Notes: a model not told the origin generated them from the letters alone. DNA of 48,700 bases from Butyrivibrio sp. (GCA_015056655.1 SVFV01000027.1:1-48700); one strand, 5' to 3'; positions 10,204 to 18,478 are shown, numbered from the stretch's first letter. Made by a program: numbers and translations.

Positions 10204-10569
10204 ATGGAAAAAAGAGAACTTACCTGTATCGGATGCCCTATGGGATGCCAGATAACAGTAGAACTTGAAGATGGAGAGGTTGTAAGTGTAAAGGGTAATA
10301 CCTGTGCCATCGGAGATAAATATGCAAGAAACGAAGTGACACATCCTGAGAGAACAGTTACAAGTACTGCTGTGATCACTGGAGGTGACAAGCCTCGTGT
10401 TTCAGTTAAGACTGCCTCAAATATTCCGAAGGACAAGATTGCTGATGCCATGAAGGAAATTGATGCAGCGTGTGTAAAAGCACCTATCCATATTGGCGAC
10501 GTTGTTGTGAAAAACGTGGCTGGAACAGGCGTTGATGTAGTAGCAACAAGAGAAGTTGCAGCTGTCTGA
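10204..10569 (+). CDS. DUF1667 iron-sulphur-type small protein
   Basis: A 121-residue protein with Cys8, Cys11, Cys15 and Cys34. The Cx2Cx3Cx18C spacing resembles the N-terminal [4Fe-4S] module of molybdopterin oxidoreductases, followed by a beta-rich body (VSVKTASNIPKD). This is the DUF1667 family, which travels with the two flavoproteins upstream. It is last in the glycerol operon, 16 bases after the previous gene with AAGGAAGGGAG as ribosome site, and is followed by a strong terminator. I infer that it is the electron-carrying small subunit of a three-protein glycerol-3-phosphate dehydrogenase. Confidence 0.82.
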   Translation: MEKRELTCIGCPMGCQITVELEDGEVVSVKGNTCAIGDKYARNEVTHPERTVTSTAVITGGDKPRVSVKTASNIPKDKIADAMKEIDAACVKAPIHIGDVVVKNVAGTGVDVVATREVAAV

Positions 10570-10586
10570 TATATAAGAAAATAATA

Positions 10587-10628
10587 AAGGCTCAGCGGAA
10601 ATGATATACCGCTGAGCCTTATTTTTTT
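10587..10628 (+). terminator. Intrinsic terminator of the glycerol operon
   Basis: A perfect 12-bp stem AAGGCTCAGCGG/CCGCTGAGCCTT (10587-10598 with 10609-10620) has a 10-base loop and is followed by ATTTTTTT. It lies between converging genes and could also stop transcription of the minus-strand repressor gene, as A-rich sequence precedes it. Confidence 0.93.
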
Positions 10629-10659
10629 GATATTGTTTGTCACTAAATTTATAAAGGAT

Positions 10660-11043
10660 TTAAATAAGCTTATCTATAGCCTTGTTTAATTCATCAAGAG
10701 CTGCCTGGTCCCCATCTTCGATAGCGTCTACTATGCAGTGCTCGATATGATCCTTGAGGATGATTTTACTAAGGGAATCTATAGAACCCTTAACGGCAGC
10801 AAGCTGAACCAAAACCTCAGAACAGTCTCTGCCATCCTCGACCATCTTTTTTACAGATTCAAGATGACCAATTGATTTTGAAAGCCTGGCAAGAACAGCC
10901 TTTGTATGAGTATGGCTGTGTGTATGGCCATGTTCGTGGCTGTGAGTATGGTCATGGTCATGACTGTTTGTATGTTTGTGCTCATGATTATGAGTGTGCT
11001 CGTGATCGTGAGGGTGCTCATGTGTATGAGAATGATTTTCCAT
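10660..11043 (-). CDS. CsoR/RcnR-family metal-sensing repressor with long poly-histidine N-terminal tail
   Basis: The C-terminal part (about residues 48-127) is the all-helical DUF156 fold of CsoR/RcnR/FrmR repressors: RLSKSIGHLESVKKMVEDGRDC, VLVQLAAVKGSIDSL and HIEHC. Cys74, His99 and Cys103 occupy the CsoR Cys-His-Cys metal positions, and His102 is also available. The first 46 residues are a near-perfect His-X alternation with 21 histidines, which the core family lacks. Such repressors release DNA on binding Cu(I), Ni(II) or Co(II). It is transcribed away from the NifX-SlyD fusion gene, so it probably controls that gene and itself. Nickel is suggested by the His tail and copper by the Cys pattern, so the metal is open. 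Confidence 0.85.
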   Translation of the reverse strand: MENHSHTHEHPHDHEHTHNHEHKHTNSHDHDHTHSHEHGHTHSHTHTKAVLARLSKSIGHLESVKKMVEDGRDCSEVLVQLAAVKGSIDSLSKIILKDHIEHCIVDAIEDGDQAALDELNKAIDKLI

Positions 11044-11087
11044 TACTATTTCCTTACTACTATGTTAATTAGTTATTTTATTATTTG

Positions 11088-11117
11088 AGTATATCAGATG
11101 GGTACTGTAAATGCCAA
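11088..11117 (-). promoter_or_regulatory. Promoter of the His-rich repressor gene, with possible operator
   Basis: On the minus strand TTGGCA (11112-11117) and TATACT (11088-11093) are 18 bases apart. The spacer contains GGGTACTGTA (+ strand 11099-11108), a short G-tract/TACTGTA element loosely like CsoR/RcnR operators. The promoter reading is reasonable; the operator reading is weak. Confidence 0.5.
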
Positions 11118-11135
11118 TGAGATTTAAGTATATGC

Positions 11136-11163
11136 TTGTGGTTATAGTTTTTTCTGATATAAT
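11136..11163 (+). promoter_or_regulatory. Promoter of the NifX-SlyD fusion gene
   Basis: TTGTGG (11136-11141), a 16-base spacer and a perfect TATAAT (11158-11163) with an extended -10 (TGA just before it). The start would be near 11170, giving a very short leader ahead of AGGAGG. Confidence 0.7.
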
Positions 11164-11192
11164 ATAGAAATATTTGTATTAGGAGGAACACA

Positions 11193-12095
11193 ATGAGAAT
11201 TGCAGTAACTTATGATAACGGAAAAGTGTTTGGACACTTTGGACATACTGAAGAATTTAAAATTTTTGAGGTAGAGGACGGACAGGTTAAGTCATCTGAG
11301 ATTATCGGATCAGATGGTAAGGGCCATGGAGCACTTGCTGAGCTTCTTGATGACAAGAGTATTGATGTACTTATCTGTGGAGGCATCGGCGGCGGTGCTT
11401 TTGATGCACTTTCAGACAAGGGTATCGAGGTTGTAGCTGGTACAGAAGGCGATGTAGACGCTGCAGTAGAGGCTTATCTTAAGGGAGAGCTTACAAGCTC
11501 AGGCGTAAACTGCGACCACCACGGAGAGGGTCATACATGTGGAGATCATGAGGATGATCACCAGTGTGGACACGAAGAGGATGGCTGTGGCAGTGACTGT
11601 GGAAGCGGATGCGGCAGTGAAGGCGGTTGTGGCGGATGCCATGGCTGTGGCTCAGCACCTATGATTGAGGGTAAAAACGTTGGTAAGATCTGCCATGCAC
11701 ATTACAAGGGAACCTTCAATGATGGTACACAGTTTGATTCATCCTATGATAGAGGAGAGCCTCTTCAGTTTGTATGCGGATCAGGAATGATGATCCGTGG
11801 CTTTGATGAAGCAGTTGCAAATATGGAGGTTGGAGAGATTGTTAATGTTCATCTTATGCCTGAAGAAGCATATGGTGAGTTTGATCCTGAGGCAGTATTT
11901 ACAGTTGATATTGCTGAGATGCCTGGTTCTGAGGACCTTACAGTTGATCAGCAGGTTTACCTTCAGGATATGTACGGAAGACCAATCCATGTTAAGGTTA
12001 CAGCGAAGGATGAAAAGACTATCACTTTCGATGCTAACCATGAGATGGCTGGTAAAGAGCTTAACTTTGAGATCGAGCTTGTTAAGGTAGTATAA
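11193..12095 (+). CDS. Fusion protein: NifX/NifB-C-like domain, Cys/His-rich linker, SlyD-type peptidyl-prolyl isomerase
   Basis: Residues 1-105 match the dinitrogenase FeMo-cofactor (NifX-like) fold, with DNGKVFGHFGHTEEF and ICGGIGGGAFDAL. Residues 107-152 form a linker with 9 Cys and 7 His, much of it Gly-Cys-Gly repeats. Residues 155-300 are an FKBP-type isomerase: HAHYKGTFNDGTQFDSS, FVCGSG, MIRGFDEAV and MPEEAYGEF, followed by an insert-in-flap chaperone segment, so SlyD rather than a plain FKBP. SlyD proteins bind nickel and aid [NiFe] hydrogenase maturation in E. coli, but there the metal-rich part is C-terminal. It is monocistronic, with its own promoter and terminator, and diverges from a metal-sensing repressor. 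A role as metal store or chaperone is inferred. Confidence 0.88.
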   Translation: MRIAVTYDNGKVFGHFGHTEEFKIFEVEDGQVKSSEIIGSDGKGHGALAELLDDKSIDVLICGGIGGGAFDALSDKGIEVVAGTEGDVDAAVEAYLKGELTSSGVNCDHHGEGHTCGDHEDDHQCGHEEDGCGSDCGSGCGSEGGCGGCHGCGSAPMIEGKNVGKICHAHYKGTFNDGTQFDSSYDRGEPLQFVCGSGMMIRGFDEAVANMEVGEIVNVHLMPEEAYGEFDPEAVFTVDIAEMPGSEDLTVDQQVYLQDMYGRPIHVKVTAKDEKTITFDANHEMAGKELNFEIELVKVV

Positions 12096-12111
12096 ATAGT
12101 AAAAATCAGAT

Positions 12112-12153
12112 GCTGCATGATGGCTGTATAACAGCTATTATGCAGCTTTTTTT
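12112..12153 (+). terminator. Intrinsic terminator after the NifX-SlyD gene
   Basis: GCTGCAT (12112-12118) pairs with ATGCAGC (12140-12146) around an inner GCTGT/ACAGC hairpin, and seven T follow. Confidence 0.9.
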
Positions 12154-12204
12154 GTGCACTCTTTGGGCTTATGATAAATTAATCTCTTGTGTTTTAATTA
12201 AGAC

Positions 12205-12234
12205 TTGAACACAATATGTAGTGTGCGTTATACT
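12205..12234 (+). promoter_or_regulatory. Candidate promoter upstream of flhA
   Basis: TTGAAC (12205-12210) and TATACT (12229-12234) are 18 bases apart, 55 bases before the flhA start. No sigma-D-type GCCGATAA box is seen here, so this part of the flagellar operon may be driven by the main sigma factor. Confidence 0.5.
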
Positions 12235-12288
12235 AACTTTGTATAAGTATGTAAACTTAAGCATTTTTGGGGAAAGGGGGATAGGCAA

Positions 12289-14355
12289 ATGCCTAATAAT
12301 ATTCTTGAAGTTGTAAGAAAACGTGCATTTGATTACGGTGTTGCGCTTTATTTTGTTGCCGCTGTAATGATGCTTATCATTCCCATTCCGACATGGTTAA
12401 TGGACTTTCTTCTGGCGTTCGATATGTCACTTTCCTTTGTGATTCTTTTTACTGCCATGTTTTCCAAGGAAGTTCTGGACATGTCATTCTTCCCGACGAT
12501 CCTTTTGTTCACCACCATTTTCAGAATAGCACTTAACGTATCCTCAACCAGGCTTATTCTTACTGGCGGAGATGCAGGTAAGGTTATCGAGGTTTTCGGT
12601 TCCTTCGTAGGTGCTGGTGATCTGATCATCGGAACAATCGTATATGCAATGCTTATTCTCGTTCAGTTCATGGTTATCAACAAAGGTTCTGAACGTGTAG
12701 CTGAAGTATCAGCTCGTTTCACATTGGATGCTATGCCAGGTAAACAGATGGCTATTGATGCTGACCTTAACACTGGTGCAATTACTGACCAGGAAGCTAA
12801 GGAGCGAAGAGAGAAGATTCAGAACGAGGCAAGCTTCTTTGGAGCCATGGATGGTGCTACTAAGTATGTAAAGGGAGATTCTACAGCCGGTCTTATTATT
12901 ACGGTTATAAATATTGTCGGTGGTATTCTTATGGGGGTTACCAGACAAGGACTTCCTGTTGCTGAGGCGCTTGATAAATATGCAATTCTTACAATGGGTG
13001 ATGGCCTTGTAAGTTCAATCCCTTCACTTCTTGTATCACTTAGTACTGGTATTCTTGTTACCAAGGGTAGTAAGGAAGCGGACTTTGGACCCGCTCTTAT
13101 TGGACAGCTTTTTGGAATGTCCAAGACGCTTTACCTTGTTGGTGGCGTTGTAGCAGCTCTGGGTATACTTACACCTCTGCCGACACCTTTGTATATAGCA
13201 ATTGGTGGAACTGTTGCCGGAATTGGATTCCTTATGGACAAACAGGGCAAGATTACTTCTACAGAAGAAGAAATCATGGCAGAAGAGGAACAGCAGGCTG
13301 AAGAAATCAGACAGCCCGAGAACGTTACAAGTCTTCTTCAGGTGGATCCAATCGAGCTGGAGTTTGGTTATGGAATTATTCCCCTTGCTGATGTAAATCA
13401 GGGCGGTGACCTTCTTGACCGAGTTGTAATGATCAGACGCCAGATTGCGCTTGAACTTGGAACCGTTGTTCCTATAATCCGTTTGAGGGATAACATTCAG
13501 CTTAATCCCAATCAGTACATAATTAAAATCAAAGGCATACAGGTAAGCGATGGCGAAATCCTGTTTGACCACTATATGGCAATGAATCCTGGAAATGTTG
13601 AGGAGGAGATCACTGGTATTCCTACCTACGAGCCTTCATTCCACCTTCCTGCGACATGGATTACGGAGAGCCAGCGTGAGAGAGCAGAATCGCTTGGCTA
13701 CACTGTTGTTGATCCTCCGTCTATTATCGCTACTCACCTTACAGAGGTTATCAGGAATCATATTGCTGAGCTTCTCACCAGACAGGATGTTCAGAATCTT
13801 GTTAATAATCTTAAAGAGAACAATCCTGCACTTGTTGATGAACTTACTCCGAAGCTTATGTCTCTTGGTGAGATTGAAAAGGTACTTCAGAATCTGCTGA
13901 TGGAAGGCATATCCATAAGAGATCTTGTTACAATTTTTGAAACTCTTGCAGATTATGCTCCATCAACACATGATAGTGATATTCTTACGGAATATGTAAG
14001 GCAGAGCCTTAGAAGGGCGATTTCAAGTAAGTATTTTTATCCTGGAGAAACGACAAGTGTTATAACTCTTGATCCTCAGATTGAACAGGAGATTATGGCA
14101 TCTGTTAAGCAGACAGAGACAGGAGCGTATATTACACTTGATCCTGCAAGAACGAAGGCTATTCTTAAGTCTGTTGGAGAGCAGGCTAAGAAGCTTGAGG
14201 ATGCAGGAAGAGTGCCAATTATAATGACATCTCCTATAGTGCGTATGTACTTTAAGAAGATGACAGAGGATTACTATAAAGATTTGATTGTGCTTTCATA
14301 TAATGAAGTAGAACCTAATGTTGAAATGCAGTCGGTAGGGATGGTAGCAGCTTAA
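12289..14355 (+). CDS. flhA: Flagellar export-gate protein FlhA
   Basis: The large inner-membrane component of the flagellar type III export gate. Eight hydrophobic segments lie in about residues 15-315 (the first is VALYFVAAVMMLIIPIP). They are followed by a soluble export-chaperone docking domain (about 330-688). The conserved cytoplasmic-loop segment FRIALNVSSTRLIL and the following acidic/charged region (RFTLDAMPGKQMAID) are family signatures. At 688 residues it has normal length. The ribosome site is AAAGGGGG. It starts a run of motility genes with small gaps; flhB is not in the window. Confidence 0.97.
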   Translation: MPNNILEVVRKRAFDYGVALYFVAAVMMLIIPIPTWLMDFLLAFDMSLSFVILFTAMFSKEVLDMSFFPTILLFTTIFRIALNVSSTRLILTGGDAGKVIEVFGSFVGAGDLIIGTIVYAMLILVQFMVINKGSERVAEVSARFTLDAMPGKQMAIDADLNTGAITDQEAKERREKIQNEASFFGAMDGATKYVKGDSTAGLIITVINIVGGILMGVTRQGLPVAEALDKYAILTMGDGLVSSIPSLLVSLSTGILVTKGSKEADFGPALIGQLFGMSKTLYLVGGVVAALGILTPLPTPLYIAIGGTVAGIGFLMDKQGKITSTEEEIMAEEEQQAEEIRQPENVTSLLQVDPIELEFGYGIIPLADVNQGGDLLDRVVMIRRQIALELGTVVPIIRLRDNIQLNPNQYIIKIKGIQVSDGEILFDHYMAMNPGNVEEEITGIPTYEPSFHLPATWITESQRERAESLGYTVVDPPSIIATHLTEVIRNHIAELLTRQDVQNLVNNLKENNPALVDELTPKLMSLGEIEKVLQNLLMEGISIRDLVTIFETLADYAPSTHDSDILTEYVRQSLRRAISSKYFYPGETTSVITLDPQIEQEIMASVKQTETGAYITLDPARTKAILKSVGEQAKKLEDAGRVPIIMTSPIVRMYFKKMTEDYYKDLIVLSYNEVEPNVEMQSVGMVAA

Positions 14356-14356
14356 A

Positions 14357-15661
14357 ATGATCATAAAAAAATACACTGGAAAAACTGAATCAGAAGCTAC
14401 AGAGATTGCTAAAAAGGAGCTTGGCGAAAACATTGTTATCATGAATGTAAGGCCTGTGAAGAAAAGTGGATTCTTCGCGATTTTCTCGCCGCCCAAAATA
14501 GAAGTGACGGTGGCGCTTGAAGATGAGCCATCCAAGGTGACAAGACCTGTCAGACCTAATAATGGGGCGCAGACTAAACCTGCAAAAAATGCAGGCTCAT
14601 CAGGCTCTATGGCTGATAAGCTTTTAAAAGCGCAGGAGTCTGGAGAGATTCCGCCTCTTAAGGTTGGCACAACTACAGTTAAGCCTGAGCCTAAGAGGGA
14701 GAAACCTGCTGATATTCAGGAAGATAGTAGTGTCATCGAGGAAAAGCTTGATAATCTTCATAATCTCATTGAGAAAAATATGAAGAATGAGAAGGAAGAT
14801 GAAAGGGACGATATAACAGATAATGCTTCTGAAGAAAGCTCTGAGGACAGAAATACTATTTCTGAGGAAACCATGAGCTTTGTAAAGGTTCTGTATAATA
14901 CGCTTATCGAAAATGAAGTTGATGAGATTTATGCAAACCAGCTTACAGATGAAGTAGAAAAAGTAAGTAAACCCAATATTCCTATGGAATACGTGCTTGC
15001 AAACGTATATCAGAAGATGGTTCTTAAATTTGGTACAGCTGATGTTATCAAGCCATCATCTGATGGCCCTATTGCGGAAATTTTCATAGGACCTACCGGC
15101 GTAGGTAAGACAACTACGATAGCTAAGCTTGCTTCAGAGCTTAGGATCAACCAGAAAAAGAAGGTTGCACTGCTTACTGTTGATACCTATAGAATTGCAG
15201 CAGCAGATCAGCTTAGAACCTATGCGACCATTATGGAGATTCCTTTCAGGGTAATTTATTCTGTGGATGAGATAAAGCAGGCTGCTGAGGACTTTAAGGA
15301 CTATGATTATCTTATGGTGGATACAGCCGGACACAGTCTCCATAATGAAGAGCAAAAGCAGACAATGATAAGCTTTATAAGGGCATTGGATGAGGTTGTT
15401 GAGACAGAGAATTATCTTGTTCTTAGTGCGACAACGAAGTATCGTGACCTTATTGAAATTGCTGACGGATACTCTGAGCTGGTTAAATACAAGCTCATAT
15501 TTACCAAGATGGATGAGACGAGATCCGCAGGTAATCTTTACAATATTCATATGCACACAGGAGCTCCTATGAGTTACATCACAAACGGACAGAATGTTCC
15601 AAGTGATATTGCTGTTTTTGATGCACAACGCAGCGTAAAGAGCCTTCTTGGTGGAAATTAA
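14357..15661 (+). CDS. flhF: Flagellar biosynthesis SRP-type GTPase FlhF
   Basis: An SRP-family GTPase that sets where flagella are assembled. The basic N-terminal region (about 1-120) and acidic middle (120-170) are variable, as in other FlhF proteins. The NG domain has the P-loop GPTGVGKTTT (245-254), DTYRIAAADQLRTYA (276-290), DTAGHS (322-327) and TKMDETRSAG. It has 434 residues. It starts one base after the flhA stop, so translation is coupled. FlhF is activated by FlhG, which follows. Confidence 0.96.
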   Translation: MIIKKYTGKTESEATEIAKKELGENIVIMNVRPVKKSGFFAIFSPPKIEVTVALEDEPSKVTRPVRPNNGAQTKPAKNAGSSGSMADKLLKAQESGEIPPLKVGTTTVKPEPKREKPADIQEDSSVIEEKLDNLHNLIEKNMKNEKEDERDDITDNASEESSEDRNTISEETMSFVKVLYNTLIENEVDEIYANQLTDEVEKVSKPNIPMEYVLANVYQKMVLKFGTADVIKPSSDGPIAEIFIGPTGVGKTTTIAKLASELRINQKKKVALLTVDTYRIAAADQLRTYATIMEIPFRVIYSVDEIKQAAEDFKDYDYLMVDTAGHSLHNEEQKQTMISFIRALDEVVETENYLVLSATTKYRDLIEIADGYSELVKYKLIFTKMDETRSAGNLYNIHMHTGAPMSYITNGQNVPSDIAVFDAQRSVKSLLGGN

Positions 15662-15698
15662 CAGTTTATTTTAGGTTTTGATATCAATCATAAACTGT
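15661..15698 (+). repeat. Perfect inverted repeat between flhF and flhG
   Basis: ACAGTTTAT (15661-15669) and ATAAACTGT (15690-15698) are perfect 9-bp arms with a 20-base loop, starting right after the flhF stop. No T run follows, so it is not a standard terminator. It could be an mRNA processing or stability element, or a protein-binding palindrome. Confidence 0.6.
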
Positions 15699-15707
15699 CA
15701 AAAGTAG

Positions 15708-15735
15708 TCGACATTTTTATAGATTTTGATAAAAT
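15708..15735 (+). promoter_or_regulatory. Candidate internal promoter before flhG
   Basis: TCGACA (15708-15713) and TAAAAT (15730-15735) are 16 bases apart, just upstream of the flhG ribosome site. It would allow flhG-ycgR-che genes to be transcribed apart from flhA-flhF. Confidence 0.45.
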
Positions 15736-15753
15736 AGAAGCAAGGATTTATAT

Positions 15754-16659
15754 ATGGATCAGGCTGAACAGCTTAGGAAAATAATTAAGGCAGAAAATGC
15801 GCCAACCAGGCCGCTTGCGAGGATTATTACAGTCACAAGTGGAAAGGGAGGCGTTGGAAAGTCCAATGTATCAATTAACCTGGCGATACAGTTCCGAAGG
15901 ATGGGACAGAGAGTTATCATTCTGGATGCGGATTTTGGACTTGCAAATATAGAGATAATGTTTGGAACAGTTCCCAAGCATAATCTTAGTGATTTGATAT
16001 ATCAGGGCAAAAACATAAAGGACATTATAACCTGGGGCCCTGAAGGTGTAGGATTTATTTCAGGTGGTTCCGGAATTTCAGGAATGTATAATCTTGATAG
16101 GGACAACCTGGTTAAAATTATTGTTAATCTGGCAGAGCTGGATGCTATTGCAGATACCATCATAATTGATACTGGAGCTGGTATTTCTAATGCAGTAATG
16201 GAGTTTTTGGTGGCAAGTGGTGAGATCATACTTGTTACAACACCGGAACCTACTTCGATTACTGACTCATACTCATTACTTAAGGCACTTAACCAGCAGA
16301 GCAGATTCTCCAAGGAGAACACTATTATCAAGGTGGCATCGAACAGAGTAGCTACAGCAGAGGAAGGACAACAGCTATTTAATAAGCTAAATGCAGTTGT
16401 TGCGAGATATTTAAAGCTCCCGCTTACATACCTGGGAGCGATTCCTCAGGACCAGATGCTGGCTAGGGGAGTGATGCAGCAGTCACCGGTTTCGATACAG
16501 TATCCTAATTCAAAATCATCCAAGGCATTTGAGCAGATAGCTAGACAGCTCACAGTCAAGGAGACAGAGAATATTATCAAACCTCGTGGAATGGCAGCAT
16601 TTTTCTCACATATAATTACAGGTAGAAAGCTTAATGAAAAAAGTACTGAGTCGTTGTAA
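15754..16659 (+). CDS. flhG: Flagellar number regulator FlhG (YlxH/FleN), MinD-like ATPase
   Basis: A ParA/MinD-family ATPase that limits flagellar number and works with FlhF. The deviant Walker A SGKGGVGKSN spans 29-38 with the signature Lys31. ILDADFGLANIEIMFG is the switch/Walker A' region, and IIDTGAGIS lies where MinD has DCPAG. The C-terminal amphipathic membrane-targeting helix sits near residues 280-300. An N-terminal extension DQAEQLRKII resembles the FlhF-activating motif of FlhG (DQAxxLR). It has 301 residues. The ribosome site AAGGA is modest. A second MinD-family gene, the true minD, occurs later at 31040. Confidence 0.95.
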   Translation: MDQAEQLRKIIKAENAPTRPLARIITVTSGKGGVGKSNVSINLAIQFRRMGQRVIILDADFGLANIEIMFGTVPKHNLSDLIYQGKNIKDIITWGPEGVGFISGGSGISGMYNLDRDNLVKIIVNLAELDAIADTIIIDTGAGISNAVMEFLVASGEIILVTTPEPTSITDSYSLLKALNQQSRFSKENTIIKVASNRVATAEEGQQLFNKLNAVVARYLKLPLTYLGAIPQDQMLARGVMQQSPVSIQYPNSKSSKAFEQIARQLTVKETENIIKPRGMAAFFSHIITGRKLNEKSTESL

Positions 16660-16681
16660 AAGGTAAGAGGGGTACCTGAAG

Positions 16682-17404
16682 ATGCTTGCGGATTATATTG
16701 CGCCTGGTAACAAGATTGAATTAAAGGCAATCGGCAAGGTCTGGATGGACGAGGACAGTCGTACTAAGAAGATTCATTTAAGTAAGATCACAGACATTAT
16801 ATCCGACGATAGGATTGAAGTACTGATGCCTATGGACAAAGGGAAATTAGTACTCCTTCCAGTGGATGGGGAATATAATCTGTGCTTTTACTCACAAAGA
16901 GGACTGTTCCAATGTTACGGAAGGATTGTTGACCGATACCGAAGTAATAATGTGTATATTCTGGTTTTGGATCTGCTTAGTAATCTGCAGAGAATGCAGA
17001 GGCGTGAATACTACAGATTCAGCTGTGCTTTGGAGCTAAAGTCCAGGATTTTTTCCGAAGAGGAGGTCGAAGCTATTCGGAGAAACTGGGGGCTTGTGCT
17101 TGGAGCAAATAAACCTCTGCAACGGAGCGTGATAGTAGACATAAGTGGAGGCGGTTTACGATTTGTCGCTAACTTCCAATATGAGGAGGGTAGCACAATA
17201 TATTGCTCATATAGATTGCCGGGCAATAATAATAATGTGGAATATGAAATGGTGTGTAATGTACTTAGGGTACAGGAACTCGAAAACAGGCCAGGACTGT
17301 ATGAACACCGGATACAGTACTCCTACATTGACGAGTCTTCCAGAGAAGATATTATTCACTTTATCTTTGAGGAAGAACGAAAAATTAGAAAGAAGCAAAA
17401 CTAA
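16682..17404 (+). CDS. YcgR-like flagellar brake protein with PilZ domain
   Basis: A c-di-GMP receptor of the YcgR/MotI type that slows flagella when c-di-GMP is high. The N-terminal YcgR domain covers about 1-100. The PilZ domain follows with both ligand motifs: RREYYR (Arg108 and Arg112, the RxxxR element) and DISGGG (Asp153, Ser155, Gly158). It has 240 residues and is cytoplasmic. Its stop is directly next to the cheB start, with no gap. The window holds no diguanylate cyclase. Confidence 0.88.
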   Translation: MLADYIAPGNKIELKAIGKVWMDEDSRTKKIHLSKITDIISDDRIEVLMPMDKGKLVLLPVDGEYNLCFYSQRGLFQCYGRIVDRYRSNNVYILVLDLLSNLQRMQRREYYRFSCALELKSRIFSEEEVEAIRRNWGLVLGANKPLQRSVIVDISGGGLRFVANFQYEEGSTIYCSYRLPGNNNNVEYEMVCNVLRVQELENRPGLYEHRIQYSYIDESSREDIIHFIFEEERKIRKKQN

Positions 17405-18478
17405 ATGTCGAAAAAAATTTTATTGATTGATGACTCTGCACTCATGAGAACCGTCCTTAGTGATATTATAAACTCAGATTCTAGATTTCAGGTTGTAGAT
17501 AAGGCCAAAGACGGTGTTGAGGGACTTGAGTTACTAAAAAAGAATACCTATGACGCAGTTATATTAGATGTTAACATGCCTCGCATGGACGGTATTACGT
17601 TACTCAAGGAAATCAATAAGAATAAGATCAAAGCCAAGATAATGATGTGCAGTACAGACACCAAAGAGGGTGCAAAGGTTACACTTGATGCACTTGAACT
17701 TGGAGCACTTGATTTTATTCATAAACCGGATCGCGCCTCGGATTGCCGCGGCGAAGATTTTTCAACTGCACTGACAAGAACTCTTGCAGCAGTATGCGAA
17801 GCAAGGGTACCAGTTAGCACGAAGGCTTTTTCAATCGATGAAATAAAAGCCTCTCGTAAGGTGGTTGAACTCGTCGGCAAGCATGCAGACAAGGTTACCG
17901 GCAATCGTATTGTTGCGATTGCAAGCTCTACGGGTGGACCTCGCGCGCTTCAAGCGGTTATTCCCAAGCTACCTAAAAACTTAAAAACACCGGTTGTTCT
18001 GGTGCAGCATATGCCTGTTGGCTTCACAGCATCTCTCGCAGAGAGACTTGATTCACTTAGTGAGATCAAGGTAAAGGAAGCAGCAGAGGGTGATGTTCTC
18101 CAGGCTGGATGTGTGTACATCGCAAAAGGTGGACAGCACATGCATATAATCACATCTGGTGGAAAGCACACAATCCATTATGTGGATGGTCCTACAAGAG
18201 AAGGCGTAAGGCCTTGCGCTAACTTTATGTATGAATCACTTATGGATTCTGATTACGACACAGTATGCTGTGTAGTATTAACAGGAATGGGTGCTGACGG
18301 TACCGAAGGAATTAAAAATCTGAAATCAGTAAAGAAGGTGCATGTCATTGGACAGGATGAAGCTTCCTGCACAGTTTATGGCATGCCTAAGGCAGTGGCA
18401 ACAGCTGGTCTGGTTAATCAGGTCGTTACACTTGATGACGTGGCCCAGGAAATAATAATGAACGTTGGAGTTAAGTGA
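17405..18478 (+). CDS. cheB: Chemotaxis protein-glutamate methylesterase/deamidase CheB
   Basis: A response-regulator-controlled methylesterase that demethylates chemoreceptors. The receiver domain (about 1-125) has acidic residues Asp9/Asp10 and phospho-acceptor Asp55 (LDVNMPRMDG). The esterase domain starts near 165 with the serine motif ASSTGGPRAL, the histidine motif QHMPVGFT and the late GMGADG. At 357 residues it is full-length. It abuts the PilZ gene with zero spacing. CheR, its opposing methyltransferase, is not in the window. Confidence 0.97.
   Translation: MSKKILLIDDSALMRTVLSDIINSDSRFQVVDKAKDGVEGLELLKKNTYDAVILDVNMPRMDGITLLKEINKNKIKAKIMMCSTDTKEGAKVTLDALELGALDFIHKPDRASDCRGEDFSTALTRTLAAVCEARVPVSTKAFSIDEIKASRKVVELVGKHADKVTGNRIVAIASSTGGPRALQAVIPKLPKNLKTPVVLVQHMPVGFTASLAERLDSLSEIKVKEAAEGDVLQAGCVYIAKGGQHMHIITSGGKHTIHYVDGPTREGVRPCANFMYESLMDSDYDTVCCVVLTGMGADGTEGIKNLKSVKKVHVIGQDEASCTVYGMPKAVATAGLVNQVVTLDDVAQEIIMNVGVK

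Noticed and set aside
10872..11072. Open frames on the + strand opposite the His-rich tail
   Set aside because: They are antisense to the CAT/CAC repeat that codes His, giving Met/Val/Cys-rich translations with no real features.
12154..12288. Possible sigma-D promoter or riboswitch before flhA
   Set aside because: No GCCGATAA-type box and no known aptamer pattern could be seen; only a sigma-A-like pair.
15754..16659. Reading the first MinD-like ATPase as cell-division MinD
   Set aside because: It follows flhF, has the FlhG-type N-terminal DQAxxLR motif, and a separate minC-minD-minE operon lies at 30225-32134.
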